Made by a program: the position numbers and the translations under genes
Shown: positions 43,939 to 52,836 of the stretch, in pieces
Numbering within the stretch: the stretch's first letter is position 1
Layout of the letters: every line of letters starts with the position of its first letter
Assembly: GCA_003439945.1 (NCBI GenBank)
Contig: QVRM01002086.1
Span: forward strand, 33,501 to 97,500
DNA: 64,000 nt
Reading direction: 5' to 3'
Origin: Dermanyssus gallinae
Taxonomy: Eukaryota > Arthropoda > Arachnida > Mesostigmata > Dermanyssidae
Notes under the pieces: generated by a model
Told to the model about the DNA's origin: nothing
Seen by the model: the letters and a program-made list of their open reading frames with translations, nothing else
Databases searched by the model: none

Positions 43939-46854
43939 TTATTCCATAGAACCGACAATACAGCCGGCGTTTCCTCGGCACACAGCAAGCGACAGCAGTT
44001 GCCGTAGAAACTCGCCTTCGCGCCGATTCCCTGTGAGATCTGTAATTCGTTGGCCCAGCTCACTGATGAATCTCTTGGTTCCCTTGCTTACCGGGCCCAT
44101 TGTTTCCATCGATATTGGCACTACGATATAACTTGTCTCCAGTTCTTGGTACTTGCGTTTTTTCCCATTATCTGCGCGCTCGGCAACCCATCCCGCTTCT
44201 AGTGAACTGTGGCGTATATACGAGGGAGCCACTGTACAGGACACTGTAGCATCCCATACCAAGCATCTGCCGTTAGCCCATAGCGGGATTGTTACACCGT
44301 CTGGTCTTTTGTCGTCATGAAGTCCTAATCTGGGCTCGAGCGTGCTTGGTATACCAGCTTTGCGTAAGGCTCTTCTTATAATTGCATTGATTTCAGCGTG
44401 TCTAGAAACTCTACCATGGCTTTTGATGCAGCTAAGAGGGTGAAGTCCATCCTCAGTTACTGTGGTACCACATGCGCGGCAACTGTAGGGGTTGCAAACC
44501 GGGGCACCTATTCGAAGAGCTGTTACCATGCGGAATGAGGTGTTGTCCAGCATGGTACCCAGCTGCGGGGAAGGGAGACACTTTAGAAAGCCTCCACTAA
44601 ATGTGTCCCGTGCTGCCAGAAAGACAGCTTTTTCCACTGGAGATTGGAGGTTGTCTAACAGCTCTCTAGCTGCAGCGCTGCATCTGTAGGAGTCCAATGT
44701 ATGCTGTGTGGGACGTTCTTGCCAGGGGCCTGGTCCAATTGTTTGTCTAGCTATTAGCTCTGCAGCGTCTTTGGCTCTTGTGATTCCTTGGCGGATGTCT
44801 GGTTCGACCAACGTTTTTGCGAGTTTACCAAATTCCAATAGAGACGCGGCATAGCACATGGGAGCCAGCTCCGCCGCTGATCTAATACCAAGTCCTCCTT
44901 CGGCAATTGGAAGGGTTGCTCTTTTCCAAGTGTCATCATGCAGGTCGACGTTTAATACTTCACCTAAAATGCTTCTTGCGGTATCGTCGTAAGCTTGAAG
45001 ATCTTCGCGGCATTTAATAGCTGGTGAAGTGCGCAGAGTATAGTTAAGCTTCGGCGAGCCCAAGCTGTATCTCCAGATGCACAGAGCTGCTTGCGAATGC
45101 ATCGCCGTTAAGCGAGAGCGAATTTGCTTCAGTCCAGTGCACTTTTCTTTAAGGGTCTTTGAAATCGATCGTAAGCTTATTGGGGCTCCCAGAAGCTCCA
45201 GCTCGTCTAAGTCAACGCGCCTAGAATCTGGCAAGACATTCGAAACCGCCCTAAAAATTTCATCCTGTTCTTGGGCATTACCTCCCAATGTATTGACTTC
45301 ACACTTAGAGGCATTGAGGCTAAGGCCTCCCTCTTCTGCAAAATTCAGTACGTTGATAATATCACCCACAACCAGATCAAGTGGGCCTCCAATCGTTGCG
45401 TCATCTAGGTACCAAACGTTAAGAGGGCTCTTCATGCGTGCCACTAAACTGGATACCCCGAGGCTGAATAAAGCAGGTCCAAGCGGATCGCCTTGTTGCA
45501 CTCCACTAGATGATAATAGTGGTGCTTTTTCATCCCAGGACAGCAGAGTCGGTTCCTTGTAGCTTTGCCAAGCTAGCGGCAAAAGTTGCGGCACTTTGAG
45601 TCTTACCTCATCAAGCACTACATCGCGTCGTATAGTGTTGAAGGCGTTACGAAAATCCAATTTAACTAGGACCCGTACTGGACCTTCTGCTTCAACAAAT
45701 GCTGGTACTGCGTGGACTGCCGCTTCTGCACCGCCTTTCACTGCAACGCCTATCTGACTTGGTGAAATTGCTGTCACAATTGTTGTCCTTGTAATGGCAA
45801 TGGCTACTTTAGCGACAAGCCTCCTGATTGTAAGGCTGCATGCTATAGGTCTAATAGAGCCGTCTTTTTTCTTTAGCGCTGTCAGATTGGCCCCGTAGAA
45901 GATGGGAATGCAGAAATGTGGCAAATTACCACCCAAGGCTGAACTAGCAAGAGAACGAAGTTCTTCCACCAGCCTCCCAGATGACGGTACTGTGCTATCG
46001 AGCATATCGAGCAGATGCCGAGGACGTAAACCGTCTAATCCTGGGCCTGATGCTAGGGAAAAAGACCGGGCGGCGTCAGTAATAATTTTTTCTGGTACGA
46101 GGCAAGCTTGCGCTGGTACTGGTGCTTGAAAATTGTTTAAGCGCTCTCTGACTGAATCCGTAGGACGAGGATGCTTGTCTCTCAATTCCTGCTCTGTGTG
46201 GCTGTTGAGTGGCGCGAATGAGTCGGTTGAAAGAAGGCTACGTGCGGCAGATCTTACATCACCTTCTGCTAATTTGCGCTCTGCTGTAGCGGCTCTGTCA
46301 CGATCAGTGTACTGTTTTTCTGAGTTTTTGGGGGTGCTGCGTGATTGTTCGGCAAAAAGATTTTCTAGTCGTTTCCACTGCGTATCCACGAGATTTTTTT
46401 TAATTATTTGACAAAGTGTGGTATCTTTGGCTTTTCGCTCCGGGATGCGCAACATTAGAGTCGGCAACGTTACCAGCCTGACCCAAGACGCGTTGTCTTG
46501 CTTTGAGTTAAAATTAGCCAAAGCCTCTGTGTATGCTGCGCAACAAACTTCTCTGACCCCTCTGGGTATAATCCTTATTAGTTTAGCGTCTTTTCGCGCC
46601 CGAGCTAAGAGTGTTACTAAGGTCTGTGGGTCTGGGTCATATGTTGTCACGATGTTACCAACCTGGTTTTCAGAGTTATTTAACGGGGGTACGGTCGGTA
46701 ATGGTTGGGGGTTAGTTCTATGGAGGCGAGTCTTATGCATGCGCAAGCCTCGCATTGATTGTATAGATTTCCCGCAGACATCACAAATGTATGGTTGTTG
46801 GGATCGTGGCTGAGATTGAAGGGGGTTTTCTTGGAGAAGTGGTTGTGTGCTCAT
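43939..46854 (-). CDS. B2 ORF2: C2H2 finger, reverse transcriptase, CCHC knuckle, restriction-like endonuclease (971 aa)
   Basis: This is an intact protein of an R2-like (RLE-type) retrotransposon. A C2H2 finger (C24, C27, H40, H45) near the N-terminus is a DNA-binding domain, as in R2. Residues 93-140 (IPRGVREVC...) form a region typical of this group. The RT spans about 260-500, with DGLRPRHL (274-281), SIRPIACSLTIRRL (333-346), LVKLDFRNAF (catalytic D400), GVQQGDPLGPALF (451-463) and YLDD (482-485, catalytic). A thumb/linker runs to about 760. The knuckle is C792-x2-C795-x9-H805-x3-C809. The nuclease has RHAEIN (818-823), RPDG (D852) and LVWDATV (D868). The C-terminal block is LSLAVCRGNA (954-963). 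In this family the protein nicks the target and primes reverse transcription there. The ATG at 46854 lies within ATGA, overlapping the ORF1 stop, and this supports the start. Confidence 0.95.
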   Translation of the reverse strand: MSTQPLLQENPLQSQPRSQQPYICDVCGKSIQSMRGLRMHKTRLHRTNPQPLPTVPPLNNSENQVGNIVTTYDPDPQTLVTLLARARKDAKLIRIIPRGVREVCCAAYTEALANFNSKQDNASWVRLVTLPTLMLRIPERKAKDTTLCQIIKKNLVDTQWKRLENLFAEQSRSTPKNSEKQYTDRDRAATAERKLAEGDVRSAARSLLSTDSFAPLNSHTEQELRDKHPRPTDSVRERLNNFQAPVPAQACLVPEKIITDAARSFSLASGPGLDGLRPRHLLDMLDSTVPSSGRLVEELRSLASSALGGNLPHFCIPIFYGANLTALKKKDGSIRPIACSLTIRRLVAKVAIAITRTTIVTAISPSQIGVAVKGGAEAAVHAVPAFVEAEGPVRVLVKLDFRNAFNTIRRDVVLDEVRLKVPQLLPLAWQSYKEPTLLSWDEKAPLLSSSGVQQGDPLGPALFSLGVSSLVARMKSPLNVWYLDDATIGGPLDLVVGDIINVLNFAEEGGLSLNASKCEVNTLGGNAQEQDEIFRAVSNVLPDSRRVDLDELELLGAPISLRSISKTLKEKCTGLKQIRSRLTAMHSQAALCIWRYSLGSPKLNYTLRTSPAIKCREDLQAYDDTARSILGEVLNVDLHDDTWKRATLPIAEGGLGIRSAAELAPMCYAASLLEFGKLAKTLVEPDIRQGITRAKDAAELIARQTIGPGPWQERPTQHTLDSYRCSAAARELLDNLQSPVEKAVFLAARDTFSGGFLKCLPSPQLGTMLDNTSFRMVTALRIGAPVCNPYSCRACGTTVTEDGLHPLSCIKSHGRVSRHAEINAIIRRALRKAGIPSTLEPRLGLHDDKRPDGVTIPLWANGRCLVWDATVSCTVAPSYIRHSSLEAGWVAERADNGKKRKYQELETSYIVVPISMETMGPVSKGTKRFISELGQRITDLTGNRREGEFLRQLLSLAVCRGNAGCIVGSME

Positions 46855-47155
46855 TGTTTGTTTGTAGATGTTGTACTACTTCCGCTGCCCAGTTCAGTCG
46901 CAAGCGATAGAGAGGGCTCAGCGGTGCCGTCAATAACGGATATCAAAAAGACTCTTCCTTGTTCCGACTCCAAAAATTCGAGAACTTTGGCTATTGATGG
47001 ATTTTCGTTTAGGCATGATGAGAGCAAATTCTTGAAGATCTTCCAAATTTTCATAATGCCATCAATCAGATGAGCTGTTTGTGCGGGCTTTTTTTCTGCT
47101 GTTTTTGTTCTTTCTTCAGCGCTTCTTTGTTTTGGTTTTGGCTTATTAGAATGGC
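46851..47155 (-). pseudogene. B2 ORF1 C-terminal part, 5'-truncated
   Basis: The frame is open from the (ATT)n junction at about 47155 to its TGA at 46851-46853. It reads a basic KPKPKQRSAEERTKT stretch, then MKIWKIFKNLL, VLEFLESEQGRVFLISVIDG and a Ser/Thr-rich end. The same blocks (WKIFKPLL, FLESEAG, VLDG) follow the CCHC knuckles in B1, so this is the end of the same ORF1. Its stop overlaps the ORF2 start as ATGA, a layout used for termination-reinitiation in several two-ORF retrotransposons. No independent function can be assigned to this C-terminal piece. The knuckles and N-terminus were lost by 5' truncation. Confidence 0.8.
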
Positions 47156-47250
<95 letters not shown>

Positions 47251-47259
47251 TTTATTATT
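47156..47259. repeat. (ATT)34 at the 5' side of B2
   Basis: About 104 bases of (ATT)n with one TTT interruption near its right end. It forms the right boundary of the two-element stack. The sequence beyond 47260 is ordinary DNA. Confidence 0.97.
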
Positions 47260-47394
47260 GGACGAAATAAACATTTTGCATATATGCATGCATTTCATGT
47301 AGTCAACACGCAGTTCTAATCTGCATGCTGTATAGGTCAGCAGACTGAACACAGGATGATGGAGTAGTCTAGTTTTCACGTTGAAAGGCCATTG

Positions 47395-48310
47395 TGACAG
47401 CATCGATTATACAGGTATATTTGGAGTTCCTTAACTTGTTGCCCCTGATGACTCCAAGGCTTTTCACAACTTGAAGTTTGCCGAACTGCTGACTCCCGTC
47501 GTATGTTGTAGTGGCATCTTGCATGTCTGAAATGCAGGACTCTGCATGTATGGATGGTTCAAATAAAGGGCGCCCGCCCAGGCCTTAAAAGTGCTCAACG
47601 TTGCCTAAAGACGGCATCTATCATCTATTGTGCGGGATGGGCAGTAAACTTTTGCATCTCGTCCGTGTACTTTAGCTTTAATTCTCTGTGGAAATATGTC
47701 GTTCAATTGGTCAGTGGTCTGAGGATCGTCTCTTGCAAACACCGGGATAATACTCAATTCACTGCAGAATACTGTTAATTAACGCGAACGCGGAATGCTC
47801 TATTTTGAAGGAGTGCAGCTAGCCAGTTAATAATGTGTTCGTTGATTCCGAAGTGTGGTAGAACTTGAAGCAGATGACGCTTTCGATAAACTTGCTGGCT
47901 ATCATCGTTAGCCACACGGGACGCATCAGCTTTATTGCCTTCTCTATGTACGCGATTAATAATAGCGGTGTTAAAAAGCCCCGGTATTGTACCGTCATTC
48001 CATAAACGACGAAAAATGCGACCTAGAGGCTCACATGTACAATAATCTAGTTTCCTAAACATGATCGGTGGGATTCCATCAGGAGTCGTGCTCGTAGTGT
48101 TGGCCTGATAGTTCGGCAGGTGTTGCCGCAAATTGGTGGGGGAAACGTCCACATCGTTGATGATATGAAGGGAAGATGCTCCTTCTGGTATAGGCGGCGC
48201 CAGCTGCAGCATGCGTTCGTGTAACTCCCTGTCACTCGGGTACGTGTGATTAAAGAATTTTCAAAGAATCCATGCCGTCTCAATGTCATCCGTTTCAAAC
48301 GTTCCATTTG
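47395..48310 (-). pseudogene. Jockey/CR1-like RT remnant with internal deletion
   Basis: The minus strand reads ERMLQLAPPIPEGA (about 48190), TTPDGIPPIMFRKLDY (about 48080; the DGIPP motif at the RT N-terminus), GTIPGLFNTAIINRVHREGNK (about 48000), then abruptly LLQVLPHFGINEHIINWLAALL and FRVRVN (about 47790). The section between, which should hold the conserved catalytic Asp of motif A, is missing. Degenerate similarity continues leftward: ETILRPL resembles GVPQGTxLGPLLF, then YTDEMQKF resembles the YADD region. The last legible block is near 47410 (SLGVIRGNKLRNSKYT). This is a different clade from the ADD-containing element at 52.8 kb, and it is inactive. Confidence 0.72.
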
Positions 48311-50347
48311 TACGTTCGGATGAACGAAAATGAGTCATAGATCTTAATCCTTACCCGCACGTAGTTTGACACCTTCGTCGGGCCCTGGCTGCGAGTGGTT
48401 GCGCTTAAGCTTAGTGCTCGTTAGCGCCGAGCAAATCTGGCTATTTCAGTTTGAACCCGGGCTACTTTCAATGTATCAGTGACCGTTTAAAGAGCACTGT
48501 GGTGTTCACGTAGATATGTATTATCGACCCTGTCCAGTTTTATTTTTGGGTATGAATGACTTTATCAGAATAGGCACATATACTCAAGCCACTCGAGATA
48601 CATATCAGCCACTGACGTGCAGTTGTGGAAGAAGACACCCCAGTTTAGTTAACCGAAGTTTCACTGCATCAACTCGTTGTTTACGTTTTTGATGTCGAAA
48701 CTGTTAGTGCGATGCATGTCGATTGGTCGGGAAGCCATGATAACTAGTGACAGCATTTTTTAGGTTATTCGTAGGTTTATTTGCCTATATAACACAATTC
48801 CTCCCGATGCGACGGGCACATAATCTTCGTTTAGCCCCTGAGTAACCTCCTCAGTACAGAGGCTGTACGCTTTTGAGTGTATTTGCAAGCACTTATGATT
48901 ATTTATATAAAGCTATGTGTTACATTCATTTATTTGATGATGTGACATGATAAGTGACACACAATTTGAATATTATTATTAAGACGCAATGGTGGTAACC
49001 ACTGTATTTACGATTCTGCCTTGGGCTGTTGGTTGAATTCAAGCGAGTTTGCCGCTTCCTCTCTCTCTCTCTCTCTGAAGAACAGAGGCCAAGGCGGCTT
49101 CACGTAGGTGAGACGGACCCGTACTCGTTCGCCGGTGCTTGCCGTGCCCCGTTCTGCTATCGGGCCGCGGTAGAGGTGACTGCGATCGTGGGCGGACTGA
49201 CCGCTCGCATCGCCGTGAAATATCGCCAGGTGTGCTTTGCGGACCTCATTTATTCACTGGCGCTGCTTCCGTTTCCAGACGTCAGCTTAGGACGACGAGA
49301 ATGGCGAGGGTGGTGGCGGCGGCGAAGAAGAAGAGGAAGGCAAAAGTGAAGGCAACGCCGAAGATCTAGAGGAAAACGAGGAAGACATAGGGAGATACGC
49401 CGACCAAAGGCCATAGAGCAACTCGTTCGTGCAGTGGGTGGAGGTGGCGGCAAGGTCATTCGCTAGCGCCTGCAGCCTTCGTTGACTGCGGGACTGGGTC
49501 GTCCCATTATCGCCAAGATTCATGGGTCACCTGGCTCGCTGGCTGGCTCGCTTGCAACTAACTAACTAACTAAGCAAAGCTTACAACGCTAGCTCTACTA
49601 CTACTACTACTATTGATATTGCTGCTGCTACATACATGTATACTACGTTGCGGTTGAAGCCCTACAACAGCGCTCCTACGCTAACTCTCAGAGACTGGCC
49701 GAAAGACCAAAGCCGGAGTTTCGAATCCTTCTACTCCACCCCCGCTCCCCGGCTTCGATCAGCTAGCTGGTCCCTCGAACGCACGCATTTCCAGTCAATG
49801 ATGTTGGACATTTTTGGATTATCTGTGGGTTGTGTTCATTACTATCGCTTCCATCAGTGTTCCCGATGCAGCTTGTGCTGGGGTGGCCAGTTCATTTTCA
49901 TTCGATTTCTCGCTGTTTCTCGAAGTCTTGTTGAGGCTACTGACCACAATCGAAGATGGTTGTCATTTACTATCATTATTAGTATTATTGCCATTGGTGT
50001 TTCTGGCAACGTTGTTCAGCCTTTTCGTGACATTGTTCAGCCTTTTCGTGACATTGTTCATTGGCAGGCAATGGACACGACAGCCTCGGAAGAAAACTGG
50101 CATGTGCAAAAATGGCTTCTTTTCCTTCGCCAGAAGGAAATTAACAACTGCTGGCTTGAAAGTCGCTGCGTGCAAGCATCGACGAAAGCCTGAAACATAG
50201 AGGTATTGTCCCAGAACAGCCGAAAAACTAGCAGATAATACAGTAACTTTCGTTGCCTTCTGTCGTAAAGTCATGGAAACGCGCCGAGTGAGGACGTCTA
50301 CCCCCAGTTTGGAGTTAACGGGAAGTTTGTGAGAAGGGAAGCGAATA
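48311..50347. other. Unassigned DNA, GC-rich from 49050
   Basis: The first half is plain AT-rich DNA. From about 49050 to 50200 CpG content rises and frames of more than 100 codons are open on both strands, including 185 codons at 49636-50193 (+). None shows a domain I recognise. A 20-base unit containing CCTTTTCGTGACATTGTTCA is repeated in tandem at about 50020-50060. Confidence 0.3.
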
Positions 50348-50621
50348 TTTTTTTCAATTCAATTATCTTTATTTTACTCAGATTGAGTATAATATAGAGT
50401 TCAAGATGTTTCTTCATAGTACTCGATCTTCTTCACCCTTTCGGCGAGAGAAGTAGTGCAACGATGTTTTGTCCAGCGCTGTGCATTCCACTGCATGGTA
50501 CTTGGCACACCTCTGCAGGCAGAACCGGCAGGTGCACAACTCGCCAAGGAAATCGAATAACACACTAATAAGTATGAAAACCTCCTCCATATACTTTGCA
50601 TGTACTGGCTTATCTGCGATA

Positions 50622-50622
<1 letters not shown>
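50348..50622 (-). pseudogene. 3' scrap of the APE-type element (zinc knuckle and 3' UTR)
   Basis: The minus strand reads LCTCRFCLQRCAKYHAVEC, matching the ECVCKFCGECNINRYHLTRC knuckle near the end of the RT ORF at 52.8-54.8 kb, followed by a similar stretch up to the 3' UTR. TTCAATTCA at about 50354 and an adjoining T7 run (A-tail in sense) mark the 3' end. The 5' end is cut about 30 codons before the knuckle and joins (TA)n directly. Confidence 0.75.

Positions 50623-50698
<76 letters not shown>
50623..50698. repeat. (TA)n at a retrotransposon 5' junction
   Basis: About 75 bases of (TA)n. Its left edge is the truncation point of the neighbouring APE-type scrap. Confidence 0.95.
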
Positions 50699-50700
<2 letters not shown>

Positions 50701-51382
50701 TATATATAATATTTGTATCAACACCAGTTTATACATAAACCCGTTAGTTACAAATTATTAGTATTATAATATTGGATATATATTTTAGAGTTTAATATTT
50801 TTTGCCTATATGTATCGCACCAGCATTTGGCTTTGTTCGAATAGATTCAAGGTCATGCCATCAGACCCCTTTCCATTGCCGTTGACTAAACTGGCAGGCT
50901 CTAAGATACATCAGTAACTTAAATGTTTCGTTCAAGGCTCAGTGGCGTGCAATTAAGTTATAACTCTGGAAATCGGAGAGACTAACTCTCAATCTCAACC
51001 CGAACAATATTCGTGTAAACTCATCGCCCAGAAGGTTAAACCTGCAACCGGCAAGAAATTATAACAGCGTGTTCCTCGGTCTGCCAGCGACCGAAGTTAT
51101 TCGTTTCCATAAGCCGCTCTATCAGACGTCGTTTGCCAATTCTGACTGCCTACACCGAAAAGAAGGGGTCTTTATGAGAGGGCCACAGAAGCAATGGCGT
51201 CCTCCTGAGTCTGCTTAAGCGTAGGCCGAAAGTCCGCGACCGCCCGGTGTCCAGAATTGACTCAACGCCGCTGGTTGCCGAACGTAAAGAGGCAATGTGT
51301 GTTGCGACAGAAAGAGAAACTTCCCGGAGAGGCCGACTCCACCTCTGGCCGTTGGTAAGGAGGGTTGAACTAGGCTAAGCAG
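50699..51382. other. Unassigned DNA
   Basis: No recognised motif on either strand. Confidence 0.4.
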
Positions 51383-51660
51383 CTAATTTCTGTGAACAGG
51401 TAGCGGCATGGACATATAAAACACAACCCCTTGTAATTCGATTGTTTCTAATTCATCGTAGCAGCTCCGCTGCACCCTCGTATCTAACATACCTGCTCTC
51501 GTATCTGCTAATAGCCCGCTGTCTCTTGTATTATCGCATAACCATTCTACTCCTGCTAAGAAGGCGATTAAAACCAAACTCGATTTGTTCTCTCTCTTGC
51601 TTGTTTGACGAACCAACGTGGCGAGAGAACTGGGGCACCGCAAGAAGGTCCAAGCTGTGC
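51383..51660 (-). pseudogene. Non-LTR RT tail fragment, copy 1
   Basis: A minus-strand frame reads WLCDNTRDSGLLADTRAGMLDTRV and is nearly the same as WLYDNTRDSGLLADARAEMLNTKV in the fragment at 52220-52560. The nucleotide match covers about 115 bases (51440-51555 against 52430-52545). The zinc knuckle present in copy 2 has been lost here. It is a small retrotransposon scrap of unknown clade. Confidence 0.6.
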
Positions 51661-52093
51661 CTACACCGATGAGCCTATGATAGAAACTTCATTCGTTAGA
51701 TTCAGCTCCAAACCACTGCATGTAGAGAAACTCAATATTCTCTCCAAATCCCCCGAGATGTGGCATTCAAGTTTTAATTTCTCATACAACGTTTTTTAAT
51801 GCATTATATTTACTCTCCTGGTATGCTCGTACAGAAAGTTGATCCCCCACTCTAGCAGTTTCCAAAAAATGCCAACATTTTAAGCAATTTTAATATGCAC
51901 TATGCATTTTAGATACACTTTAACATTTCAAACAATATTCAATATTGCCTGCCAATCGTATCTTAACTAGCAAGGTAAACCTGGTAAACTGCTAGAGCTG
52001 GATATCTCACTCTCAATTAGAAACCCCGTAACATGTTAGGACATAATTTTTTCACAAAATTAAAGTTAGCTAAGCCTTATGCCATCTTAGGAA

Positions 52094-52147
<54 letters not shown>

Positions 52148-52219
52148 ATTGACTGCTTCGCTTGGCAAATGCGTGTACATATATCACTCTTCTATCAAAG
52201 GCGCATAACGCTGTAGCTG
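51661..52219. other. Unassigned AT-rich DNA with (TA)n
   Basis: (TA)n at about 52099-52144 separates the two related RT-tail fragments. The rest is not recognised. Confidence 0.5.
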
Positions 52220-52560
52220 TTAATTACTTATATTGCACTTTTTGTCGCTCATGGTTTGACCAGCTTCCGTCGAAATAGTTTCTGCTTCGAAATTTCGACC
52301 TGTACCTTCCTTGCATAATTCTAGCGGTTCCTCAAATCCTAAATCTCTAGTACCTCTCAATCGTTCACACTCCCTAACCAGATGGTCGACAGTACCATCT
52401 CTCTTCCCGCATATCCGACAAACCGCTGCTTCGTATTTCTCGTGGCAGTTTCCCTGTACCTTCGTATTTAACATCTCTGCTCTCGCATCCGCTAATAGCC
52501 CGCTGTCTCTTGTATTATCGTATAACCATTTCATGATCCCGTATACTTCCTTTTAACTAG
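52220..52560 (-). pseudogene. Non-LTR RT tail fragment with zinc knuckle, copy 2
   Basis: A 104-codon minus-strand frame reads LLADARAEMLNTKV, then AAVCRICGKRDGTVDHLVREC, a CxxC...HxxxxC zinc knuckle. The CRxCGxxDxTVxHLVxEC form is common at the C-terminus of APE-type non-LTR ORF2 proteins. It continues to an ordinary end without RT catalytic motifs. Only the C-terminal tail was retained. Confidence 0.7.
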
Positions 52561-52836
52561 TTTTCTTCATAAGTGCTGCTTGCCACTTTCGTGTGTATGC
52601 TGCGCTTACCCAACTTTTAGTTTGCCAACTGGACAGAGCAGTGTCTTCCCACTGTTTACTACTATCTGCATTGCTGCAAATTCCACTTTCCAGACCCATT
52701 TTGTTTTACTCTTATTGCTTTTTATCTACTGTATCGTTTTAAACCATCGTCTGTCATCTAATGTCCCAATTCTACTAAATTATTTCAATTCAGTTTATTC
52801 ACCATATCATTGGTAGTTACAAGTGGATTGCATGTC

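Larger units (their letters stand above)
43867..47155 (-). mobile_element. B2: RLE-type non-LTR retrotransposon with intact ORF2, 5'-truncated in ORF1
   Basis: The element occupies the whole interval between (ATT)27 at 43786-43866 and (ATT)34 at 47156-47259. In sense orientation (minus) it holds the last third or less of ORF1, ORF2 starting with a 4-base overlap, a 3' UTR of only about 72 bases containing ACAATTGT (43887-43894), and then (TAA)n. No target-site duplication can be assigned, because both flanks are the same microsatellite. ORF2 is uninterrupted over 971 codons while its neighbour B1 is riddled with breaks, so B2 is the younger or better preserved copy. Without a complete ORF1 it is probably not autonomous. 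Confidence 0.9.

Noticed and set aside
44492..46813. Several plus-strand ORFs of 60-160 codons opposite the B2 ORF2
   Set aside because: They are antisense shadows of the intact minus-strand ORF2 and show no domain.
43939..46854. B2 as an rDNA-inserted R2 element
   Set aside because: Neither flank looks like 28S rDNA; both are (TAA)n, and the protein is only R2-like in domain order.
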